A stretch of DNA of 64,000 nucleotides from Aplectana chamaeleonis (Eukaryota > Nematoda > Chromadorea > Rhabditida > Cosmocercidae). The stretch's first letter is position 1. Every line of letters starts with the position of its first letter. Positions 12,201 through 24,200 of the stretch are shown here, piece by piece. The stretch covers positions 496,001 through 560,000 of the forward strand of contig JAPDOI010000441.1 of NCBI GenBank assembly GCA_029168955.1, written 5' to 3'. Position numbers and translations under genes: made by a program. A model generated the notes under the pieces. The model saw nothing but the letters and a program-made list of their open reading frames with translations. It was not told the origin of the DNA and did not search any database.

Positions 12201-15200
12201 GCTATTGATAAGAGTTGTGCAAAACGAGAGATCGCATTGTATGAGCTTATCCGTAAAACATATCGAAGCAAAATCACGCGGGATAACGTGAGCAGTAAAC
12301 GCTTGTTCGGGAGCTGCAATGCCGCGGTCTTCACGTATTAAGTAAAGTCAAATCAACTGTTTGTTCCATATCACGCGTGATTTTGCTTTGATATGTTCTA
12401 CGGATAAGCACAGACAAGGCGATCTCTCGTTTTGCACAACTCTTATCAATAGCTGGTTCAAACTCGACTGCCAAATCATACTTTCAACTATTTCACTTCA
12501 TTTCCCGAAAAACAAATCATTCTAGGCCAAATGGTTCTCAGGAATATTTCAAAACCTTTTTTCATTTCTCTTTACCTTCCCCTTTTAACTGAGTATATTT
12601 CTAATTTTTCGAAAAAATGGCCATGCCAAATCTTTACTTTTGCCAGGAACCTAAACTTTCAGGAATTTGTCTCTGGGAATGGGAGGCAAAGATGTTTTGC
12701 CACAGAAGTTGCTCGACTTATATTCAATAAATACTTTGTTCTGATATACCCTGAGAGAGAAAAAATGTCAAGAAAACGATACTTTTCCTGGGATGCGTTG
12801 AAAATAGTTCTGATACATGCTCTGAACCAAATGCGCAAGAATGTGCGACCAAAGTTATGTAATTTCGAGAGAGTGTTGCAATTGATGTCAAAGAGCATAA
12901 TTTCCTACACTCCTTACAACTTTTTGTGCTTATTGCGCGTGATTTAGTGAAGATTTTGTTTTACGAAATGAGTTGATTTAACGAGTCAAAAGTGTGACAG
13001 GCACAACTTTTAAATTAAAATTGGGAACTTCTCAGCGATTCTGTGGTTGAGTGCGGATCCTTTATCGAATGATACGGACGCTATTGGGAAAACGTTCCGA
13101 CTATTGTTTGAAAAAAAAACTGTTTTATTTTGAATCACAGATAATCTGTCCATCATCATTATTGTTGTAGTCATCCCGTTCATCATTTTCATTTATTTTT
13201 CTATCTAATTATATCGCTGGATGTTACCGTATTATGTTTTTCCTTTCTCTTCATGAACAAAGAGAGTGCTACAGTTTAACATATTGTATGAAGGATTAAT
13301 GCCCACTAGCGCATATGATTCCTACCTTAGAATCACAAGGATTTTGAAGAGTAACGAAATTTGTGAATTCCAGTCACGCACCGATCTGATGCCCATTTCA
13401 GGCCGATGCTCACTCATCACATTCTAACAAAGGGAGTGTATATAGACGATGTAGCCACTCATAGCGGGATACACTCCATTTCGAAGCGAAATTTGCTTGG
13501 GTCCATTGCGTGCATGTGCGCGCGTATTCTGTTTCTCTTTCTCCCCTCCTCTCTCTGTCTTCCTTCGCTCTGCACACACACGCGAAGAAACAATATGTTT
13601 TGCTCGGAAGTAGAAGTTATGTACCCACGGCTACATACAATTTCCATTTCTAGAGAGTTCTCGATTTCAGTTCTCATCAGCAGTGCGGTGATGACTCATA
13701 GTGTCACCACTTGCAGTAAGGCTTTTTATACAAAGAAACAGCGACCTTTGCTGGTGATGCTCGAAATCAAGAGCTTTATGAGTAGTATATAACTCTATGG
13801 CAAATTCGGATTGTGGAATCTATTCAGCAACATAGGATATGACACATTAAATTTGTGCAAGTTGCAGTTCATCGAAATTCGAATTAAAAGCCTACCTGGA
13901 CGTTACCAGAGTCTGTTTGATGATCAAAAGGCGATTCCTAAAATAACACTCAATATTTTCACAAGAAGACAGAAGGTTCTACATCAATCATAGATTCCCA
14001 GAAAAAAATCCAAAGCCTAAAAAAAACAATCAGTAATTTGAAAAGGAAAAAAAGGAGATTTAGCTGGAAACTTACCACTAAAGTGAGTGGAAAGTTGTCG
14101 GCGCCATCATGCTTGCCTGTGGACCAGTGCTCTAGAAAGGTGATTTCAATGTATCAGTCACTGGCATACACGTTAACGAATCAAACATATAAATCAGGAA
14201 AAACAGGCCAAAATACCGTGGGGAGCGTCCTTCGGTTCTGTTTCCATGGCACTTTCTGCTGGTGTTATCAGATCGATTGGTTGCTCTTTAACCTGTGAAA
14301 GAATAAGAATGACAGGCACAGCTGGCGCAACGATAAAAACATTCTGCAAGGCCAAACAATCGTTACGTGACAGCATGCAGTTGAGGCAAATTTCATCGGA
14401 ATTACGAAGGCTTTAGAGAAGCATCGAATTTTGCTGCACAATATTTTTTCGCTTACCTGACACTTTTCGTTGTTTCGGGTGTTTTTCTTTGTATTGTAAT
14501 ACCGGTTTAATACAATTTAAAGTTCGCAAGATATTCTCGCTTTACAAGTAGTCGTAACAAAAATTCATTCATTAGAGATGAACAAAAGAAGATTTGCAAA
14601 ACCGAAATACTCAATGTTTGCACAGTTAAATAGTATACAGTGCGTTGCAAAATTATACGACATACCCCAATTTCCGCGGTTCCAAACTTCGCGTCAATTA
14701 GGGGGCCAAAAGGTAAACGCCAATCGATGCAGCACCCTCGTAAACCCCTGGGTACAAATCTTCATGAAATTAGAGCCACTAGCAGGAAACTGGCAACGGA
14801 AATTGTCAAAAATGGCCGTTGCAAAATTATACGACATAACTGACGTTCTCGCAGAAATTCCTATTCTACGCCATCTTTATCAGTTCGTTAATGGTAAGAA
14901 CCACTAGAAACATCCAGTTATTAGTCTTCAGAAATGTCTTGGCGCTGAACTACTTTAAAAACTCTGTTTGGTATGTTTCAATCCAGCTTTTTGTGAACGC
15001 CCCTTACAATCTGCGCCCATTCGCTTATAACGGCTAGTTTCAGCGATACCACACGTTTTCCAGAGGGTTGAGGTCTTGCAAACCGGCCGGCCATTCTAGC
15101 AAATTGGCAGGATCGGCCTGAAACCAAACCTGCGTTGTCCTACTGACAAGAAGTGAAGGCGGAAACGGACTAGAAAGAATTGGAAATGATTTTCCGGCAC

Positions 15201-18200
15201 ATTCTGATAATCTGTGGAGTTCACAGGTCATGTCGCTATTAGCTTGTCCAGCTTGAAACCCCACCTGGATCCGAGTCAATGCATTATTCTTTCTCCTCCG
15301 AAATTACTACTCAAGGATATATTCGGGTCCTTTTGTAGATCTCTCCAATGCTTGGAATGCTTAGTCAAAAATAAATAAATGTAATAGAATTGATCAAGCT
15401 CGTTCGGACTGCTCTTATTTTCGGCCGATAAAAAAGGATTTCGAAGGATCCGCACAAGGACCCGAACTTATCCTTGGGTAGGAACTTTGGAGGAGAAAGG
15501 ATAGTGTATTGACGCAGATCCAGATAGGGTTTAAAGCTGGACCAGCTTTTTGCGGAATGGCCTATGAACTCCACAGATTATTAGAATGTGCCGGAAAATC
15601 ATTCCCAATTCTTTCTAGTCAGTTTCTGCCTTCACTTCTTGTCAGTAGGACAACGCAGGCTTGGTTTCAGGCCGATCCTGCCGATTTGCTAGAATGGCCG
15701 GCCGGTTTGCAGGACCTCAACCCTGTGGAAAACGTGTGAGGTATTCTTGGGCGTTGAATCTACATCCAGAACAGACAATATGAGCGAGTGGCTTCGCTGA
15801 AACTAGCCGTTATAAGCGAATGGGCGCAGATTGTAAGGTGCGTTCACAAAAAGCTGGGTTGAAACATACCAGCTGGGTTGAAACATACCAAACAGAGTTT
15901 TTAAAGTAGTTCAGCGCCAAGACACTTCTGAAGACTAATAACTCGATGTTTCAAGTGGTTCTTACCATGAACGAACCGATAAAGCGGAAATTCGGGTGTA
16001 ATTTGTCGTATAATTGTCGTATAATTTTTGTCGTATAATGTCGTATAATTTTGCAACGCACTGTAGTAACCGGCAGTAATTGTGTGGCCGCTCGTTGGCC
16101 ACGTGCCTGATTGGTAACCTCCCGAAAGAATCGGCAACGTGGGAACAGACCCATCCAAAATGAGGGGGAAATCAACTGATGCGATAGCGAGATTACCGGA
16201 AGAAGAAGAATGAGTGTAGACGAACATCGAATCTTGAACTGATATCACAACACTCAAGTTTCCACTTCTGCCAACAAGTTCAGGATTTAAAGGCAGTGGT
16301 CGCGATCAAATATGCTTGTCGTCTTTTTCTCTCCAAATCCTTTCCTGGGTCTCGAGTAGTAGGACCTATAAGAAAAAATCGCGAAAAAACCACTGTTTTG
16401 GGCCGAATTTGAAACCTGAACTTTCTAGTCTTTTGATGGTGGACGAGCCCTCTCCATATCATCGGCATCGATGGCCTCTTATATCAAGAACGTCAGCTAG
16501 CTTGAAATTGAATGTCAATCAATGAACCTTCGAATTTATGTACACATCTAGTCAAAAACATTGACTGAAGCGATGCTTTCATTATTCAACTGTTTTTATT
16601 CGTTAAATTTGCATTTATTTCGTCCTCTGAATGTCGATGATTTTTGACTGCTCGGCATGAGACTGCGATCTGTTTCGTCATCGCTGTGCACGTGTGCACG
16701 AACTAGCTTCTTTGGGCCCTAGAAACTCTATTTGTAGACCGTTTTTCACCGCGTTACCTTCATAGATTTCAGCTGTTTTTCATCTAAGCTGATTTTTGTA
16801 GTTTTTTCGATAACGTTTTTCATCGTGACCACTGCCTTTAAGTTTTCTCCAGTCCTGGTGACCTTCGTCTAAATTTCTGTCATGAAGTCGACACCAAAGG
16901 AGCAAGGGTCAACACAAACACCTAACAAAATAGGTTCTTGTGCCCATCAGACTTTACTGGGCGCTTTCAAAATGTGATGAAAAAATTATAATCTTTTCAC
17001 GCTGAAATCCACGGAATGCTAAGCACCTCGTATTGTCCACTCTTTTCGTTACATCTCAGAATGTACCAAGTTTTGTACAATGAAATCTTTTCGAAAGAAA
17101 TAGTAAGCAGGGACCGAAGGAGTCTCAAATTTTTCACGATAGAAATCACCGCGAAGCCGACTCTAACAATCGTTCTTCCGGCTGAACTTGAAGAGCTGCT
17201 CCGACAGGGTTAGTTCAGAGCAGAGGTCGTTTGCTCAAAATGTTAAAGGCGGTGTTCACGATAAATTTCACTTCCGATATCTCCACGGCTTACGGAAGGT
17301 CAGGTGCCCTATATAGCAAGGCATGCTTAAAAACGACACGAAAGACGCGTTTTTGAGCAGAAATAGACCTTCTCTTGTTTACGTTGATTTTTGAGCGTGG
17401 AAGAATTGACCGCTAGAAGGATGAGACCTATCACTGCAATGAAGCGATCAGCTCACTTATCAGCACTTCCTTCACTTGATCATTCCTGTAATCTGAGTCT
17501 TCATTTGTTCATTCCGAGTGGGCGGATTTGGGGCACCAGGCGTGTCTGGGGCACCAAAACGCTTGTTTGCAGCCGTTATTTTGCCGCTCCTGGCTAGTTT
17601 TCTACCGTTCTTTCGACACTGGGAGCCTAGGATCCTTCTCGCCTATCAATTCACTGTGGAAAATCAGCGAGGATGATCATCGTGAACGCTGCCTTCAAGT
17701 AGCTGATGTCATTGAATCCTCTACTGAAAGAACGCGGCAGCGAATGAACGTGGCCCATAGGCAGGCCCGATTAGCGTTCCTAATAACTGCAGTTGTGCCA
17801 ATTTTTTCGCTTTCCCTCGCGTGATCAAGGCGTCAATCTTGGATTTTAGGGGATTCTAAAGTTTTTCAATGAGCCCGTATACATGTCGCCGACTTTCTTA
17901 AAAACCGATAAATCGTACGATTTCGGAATTTCTTCAAAATAGTGAGAAATATAGTAATCAATGAGGAATGCTTGACTGCATAGAACACTTGCCCACAAGG
18001 TTTGGCACATAGATATGTAGTAATGTAATAGAAACATACATATATACAATGCCCGCACTAATTTACTCAAAAAAGCCGCAAAAGTCGCGAACTCGCGACT
18101 TTTGCGACTTTTCGTCATAACTCGGCCCGAGGTGACCCGTTCGAGCAGTGAAGGGCATATTTCGAATCAGCATCGAGAGCTCTTTCTTCTGAGCTTTCGC

Positions 18201-21200
18201 ATGTCTTACGGCCAAACAAGGCATATAGGGCTAACACAATCAATCGAGTTGGTGAAAGGAAAATTCAAGTATTTTGTGGTTATTTGACGTAATGCCTCGT
18301 CCACCTCAACAGTGTGTACATGATCGACAACATTTTAATAAACTGTCTGCGGCTGACAGACTTTTTCTGTGAAAATTTAGTTTTTTGATTTTCTAAACCC
18401 GAATGTTTCACCATTTCTACAGCCGCAAGCCTCATCTTGCTTAGACTTACAGAGAAAAGCAATGTTTTTCATCGACTGTGTCTGAATCCATTCATGGTGC
18501 AAAACTTGTAGAAAATTTAGGCCTTGAAAAGTGGTTCGCAGCGACATCAAATGAGTGATCTTTGACTTCAGCCCTTCCAAGGAGGCCCGTACTCCCTCTC
18601 AGGGGCTGGTAATATTTGCAGCTCCTCGCTGTACATGATAAATAGTTCAGAGAACCACCTCAGATTTTTTGCCATTCATTATTTTGAAACTCAAAATCGT
18701 GCAGTAATTATCGGTAACTTCCATTTGATTTCCGATGCCTGGCGATCCACGATCAGCCAGCCGCTTCCCGAAATTTAGAATGCTGGTGGTAAGGGCTTCC
18801 CAATGGTATAATGTTTGCTTGTTTAAGTTCGAACTAGTCGTTCTGTTTCTCAGATCTAAAAGAGTAATTTATCGTTAGTCCCTCGCTTCGCGCCTCTGCG
18901 TCGCTGACTCTCTGCGCCCTGCACACCCCCACTTTTGAAGGTGTCGAAAGCGCACTGTCTTGCCTGTCTCGCTCAATGAGCGAAGTTCACACGAAATGGA
19001 TCGATTTCCATGGGCAAGGTTTCACTCGGGAGACGACAAGAGCTTAGGTTGAAACAGTAAGAAGAGGGCAGAAAGAACAGGAAGAGAAACATGAGGGGGA
19101 GGTAATCACACGGGAGGTATCCGTGTCATCAATGGGTAGGGTTGCGCTGGAAGGGGATTTAACGAGATGCATAGTCCCTAGCTCACCAGCGACTACGAAC
19201 AGGTTGAAAAGGAAGTCACTCCAAAGGTTGTCTATTTACTGAAAATCAACGCCTCGAATTCAGTGGCCGCACGCTACTTATCGCACACGCGACCGCTTGC
19301 GCGGACCTCTGGCTCCGAAATGAAGCATTTGTTCCATTTTTTTCATTTTGAGCTTCAACTCACTATCGAGCTCCAGCGCAACGCGACGCAGCTCTGTTTC
19401 GGAGAGAAAGGTTCTCGATTGCGTACAGGTTCATTCAAGTCATCTTGTCCGCAAGGCAGGCAATTGGCAGTCCGTGAAAAATGCTCTCAGTTGTAGTGCG
19501 CGCCGTGTACGCCCTGCTGCGGCGTTGGTCGCGTCCATGACGCCGCCTGAGAGGCGCTTCCCTTAGAGAACGCCTTCGCCAGCGCGTAGTGAAGTCGGTT
19601 CTAAATTTGATGAGAATTCGTTCAAGAACGTACTTCGACTATTCACGGTTTTGTTTTTGGTTCGAATAAATGATTGATTACGCCAGTAGTCGTCCGAGCA
19701 GTCGCGCAGCGTGCGCGACAAGCGGCGTGCGCCGCAATCCTGTTATTGACAGAGGAAGATTCGAATCACGTGACGTAGCGATTTCAAAACGCGACGAAGA
19801 AGAGTGATCGTGCAAAGCGTTGTTGCATAAATTCGATCGCATGGCGTTGCTCTGCAGCGCGGCAATCTGAACGAGCAATAGGTTAAGGTCCGAAGACCAA
19901 AAATTGAAAAATGCTTTATTTTGAACCCAAAAGTCCGCGCGAGCCGCGTGGGGCGCAGTCTTGATGTCGGCAGATGTGTGATAGAACCGAATTACTATTG
20001 CTCTCAGAGCCAAATTGCGGACCGCATTGCGGACTACGGTTGTTGCATCATGCGGCACGTGATAATCGTACTGGGAGAAAGGACCAAGTGGTCGCTATGC
20101 CATTTGTCGCCATGCATAAAGAAAAATTTGGAAGATAATTATCTCAAAGCCTGGCAGATTCTAACTACGTGGCTCATTAATATGAATGAATTAGGGAGTT
20201 TTTAGAGTTGCACCCCGGCGCGGCGCGTTTTCATGACTCATATGCGAATCGACGAGCGGCGCGTTATGGATCGATGCCCTCAGAAAATACAGCATCGCGC
20301 AGCGATGGAACTCTAAAATAGGCCTTACCGCGTGTTATAGCATCGCATGGCGTCGACCGCGCCGCGTTGTGATTCAGCGCTGCGGTAGGAATGAGCAAAT
20401 AATCTGGGAGCCACCCGTAAAGTTCAACTCTCTACACTAAATTCGAGGCGTTGATTTTCAGTAAATAGACAACCCTTGGAGTGACTTCCTTTTCAACCTG
20501 TTCGTAGTCGCTGGTGAGCTAGGGACTATGCATCTCGTTAAATCCCCTTCCAGCGCATCCCTACCCATTGATGACACGGATACCTCCCGTGTGATTACCT
20601 CCCCCTCATGTTTCTCTTCCTGTTCTTTCTGCCCTCTTCTTACTGTTTCAACCTAAGCTCTTGTCGTCTCCCGAGTGAAACCTTGCCCATGGAAATCGAT
20701 CCATTTCGTGTGAACTTCGCTCATTGAGCGAGACAGGCAAGACAAAGCACTTTCGACACCTTCAAAAGTGGGGGTGTGCAGGGCGCGGAGAGTCAGAGAC
20801 GCAGAGGCGCGAAGTGAGGGACTAACGATAAATTACTCTTTTAGATCTGAGAAACAGAAGGACTTGTTCGAACATAAACAAGCGAACATTATACCATTGG
20901 GAAGCCCTTACCACCAGCATTCTAAATTTCGGGAAGCGGCTGGCTGATCGTGGATCGCCAGGCATCGGAAATCAAATGGAAGTTATCGATAATTACAGCA
21001 CGATTTTGAGTTTTGAAAGAATAAATGGCAAAAAATCTGAGGTGGTTCTCCGAACTATTTATCATGTACAGCGAGGAGCTGCAAATATTACCAGCCCCTG
21101 AGAGGGAGTACGGGCCTCCTTGGAAGGGCTGAAGTCAAAGATCGCCCATTTGAATTCGCTGCGAACCACTTTTCACGGTCTAAATTTTCTATAAGTTTTC

Positions 21201-24200
21201 CACCATGGATGGATTCAGGCACAGTTGATGAGAAAACATTGCTACTCTCTGTAAATCTAATCTAGAGGAGGCTTGTGGTTGTAGAAATGGTGAAATATTC
21301 GGGTTTAGAAATTCAAAAAACCGAAATTTTGCAGAAAAAGTCTGTTAGCCGCAGACAGTTTAATAAACTGTTGTCTATCATGTACACACTGTTGAGGTGG
21401 ACGTGGCATTACGTCAAATAACCACAAAATACTTGAATTTTCCTTTCACCGACTCGATTGATTGTGTTAGCCCTATATGCCTTGTTTGGCCGTAAGACAT
21501 GCGAGAGCTCAGAAGAAAGAGCTCTCGATGCTGATTCGAAATATGCCCTTGACTGCTCGAATGGGTCACTTCGAGCCGAGTTATGACGAAAAGTCGCAAA
21601 AGTCGCGAGTTCGCGACTTTTGCGGCTTTTTTGAGTAAATTAGTGCGGGTACTGTAGATAGTGATGTATAATACATAGATCGTAGACAGCGGCGTATTGT
21701 AATGTGAATCCAGAACCACACAAAAAACAGAGTGAATTTCAAAAAATCAGTTTATTTAAGGTTTTTATTGCGCCGCCGAGTTCATGATCGTGGTCAGTTG
21801 AATCTTAGCATTTGGTCATGTAACGCTTTATGAACTATTTTGTGATCGAAATGATAATTTGTTGTATCAAATGCTGGTATTAACAGTTTGAATATATATT
21901 CACAAGAAATTCTGAAAGTAACGGATATGAGGATATCTCAAAACTGGCCGAGCGGCATTTGGCCCACGGAAATTTGCTCCCGTGGCTTTAGAATAGATAT
22001 CCTATTGCTTCAATGTTGAAGTGTTTTCAAGCAGACACCCTCTGCTTCGAAATGACCCTACGGGAGAAACCTACCCTATCGTGCGGAAAGGTGGAAAGGT
22101 TACCGAAACTCACATTCAAGCATTTATCCAAATTGTAAAAAATTTCGACCTCGAAAATCGAGAATCCTTAAGAATTAACTCACTAATTACTTCGAAACCA
22201 AAGTTGCGCTCGAAGTTGTGTACATCTGAAGGAGAGGTTCAATGAAAAGAACAAACCATACGGAACAGACCGTTAGGCTCGACCTACATAACTCGGAAAT
22301 TTGTCTCCAAATTTTATAAGCACGCTGAAGTAATCAAAGAGAATCCAGGAAAAATTCGAACATTGATTTTCTCAAAAGTTTCGAGCCCATGAATTTTCCG
22401 AATTATGTTTTCTTCGACATGAATGGAAGAGGCGAAAACGCTCTCAACTTGGTTCAAGTGAGTGTTCAATTAATCATAGAGCATTGAGACAGTTATTCAA
22501 ATTTTTTAATATTTTTCGAATAGCTTACGAATGCGTGAACGAATTTTTTTAATAGCCGCACTAATACCGTTTGCAGAAAATCCCGAATTTTCGGAGAAAC
22601 TGGAATTTCACATCCTGGGTTAACCTGATGCTCTAAGAGCTCAACATTCCTATGAAGGAAATGCATAGAAATAGAATCAAAGTAGCACACATTAGACCGG
22701 ATGCCTACTACATAAACGTCGATTCAAAATTCTATGCCGGCTGTAACAGACTTCCCTGTGAGCAGCAGGTGAGCCCATGCACTGATGTGGCCGAAGGGAA
22801 AGCGCGGGAGTACCTAAAAGTCGATCAGATCGTGTTGCTCATTGGAGCATCGTGCACATCGCGAATTTTGTAGGGGGAGGGGTTGGACGACCTAATCTAG
22901 CCTGCAATTTCCGTCTGTCTGTCGGCTATTTAGAGAGAAAGCGGGCAGTTCGCCGCTGTTTCGAGACCAAATATCTGCGCAATTCGAATACAATCTGCGA
23001 CTTTGACAATTGCGGACATGAATGGTATTGGCGCATGTATTCAGCTAACCTACATAAACTCTGCGAAATTTTCGGTGGGCTTTCGATTTTGATTAATACC
23101 GGCAGCAGAGCGGTGGGCCTAGGTGAAGTATGATTGATGATTAGGATGTTCCGACGGAAAACGACCGCTCACCGTTGTGTTAATCGAAATCTAGAGCTCA
23201 CTAGAAATGCCCCCGAGCTTATGCATGTACTCTTGTAAAGCATTTAGAGTCTGTAGGAAAGCTATTTTAAGAGGCACTTGTGCACAAATTTTTTTCGCTG
23301 CTCAGGTTCATTTGCGCGGAACTGCTGGCATTTAGAACCTTTCCAACGGAGCACACAATCTGGGGTTAGAACTACGTATGTAATAGGTGGCAACGGAAAT
23401 TTCTAGTCATCCGACTTTGTTAAATTTTCAAACCTCCAGTGTTGGTACTTACGCCAAGCTTGATGCTCTGTTTAAAAGAGCAAAATATTTTTTTCCAATG
23501 CTTCATTCCACACCGAGGAGAACTTAAAAGGCCTGAGTGTCAAACCAGCTCTGACAGCCTCAGTACATAGCTTGCCTCAATGTACATACTGTCAGCACGG
23601 ATCACATTGATACTTTGCGTTCCTCACTGGGCGTTTGCGCAAAGTCGATGCAGATACAATACTCGCGCTAAGTTTTGTAAAAACGGGGAGCATTTGCCAA
23701 ACTTGGCAAAAAAACGTCCGATGCATGTAACTTTTTTGAATGGAGACGTTTTTGAATTCTGAAAAAGCCATCATATTCACAGCTAAAATTCCTACACAAT
23801 AATGTGCATTGTAGACCGAAGTTCCCTGAAATCGCTTTGTTTTCGAGTGAAATTGCTTTGCGGTCGTTTAACAAAACCGTCGCGTGCGCGGCGAAACTTC
23901 GAGTAGTAATTGTGCAAGTAATAGAAGAGCAATCTCTAAGTTTTCTCCGTGAATTAGATCAAAGTGGGGCTATCTTGAGATCTCTGCAGATTGAATTTTC
24001 AAAATCCTCCATTTATCGGTCTGGGGCTTTTGCAACAAAAGTCCGACTTTTCAGGTAGCTTCCAAGCGTGTTTAATGAAGGATTTCGAAATTTCAATTTG
24101 CACAGATCTTGAGATAGCTCGATTTTCAGCTAAATCACGAAGAAAACATAGAGATTGTTCTTTTATTAATTGTACAGTTACTACTCAAAGTTTCGGCGCA

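Larger units (their letters stand above)
14638..16063. mobile_element. Tc1-like element, rearranged as a fold-back
   Basis: Both outer ends are CAGTGCGTTGCAAAATTATA repeats, inverted, each flanked by the TA dinucleotide (14636-14637 and 16064-16065), as expected for Tc1/mariner. Instead of one transposase the interior carries two inverted copies of the transposase 3' half, centred near 15390. The left copy lacks about 50 bp present in the right one. Confidence 0.85.

Noticed and set aside
19678..20058. Minus-strand open frame of 126 codons in the fold-back spacer
   Set aside because: High GC with long open frames in several phases; no splice sites or family match.
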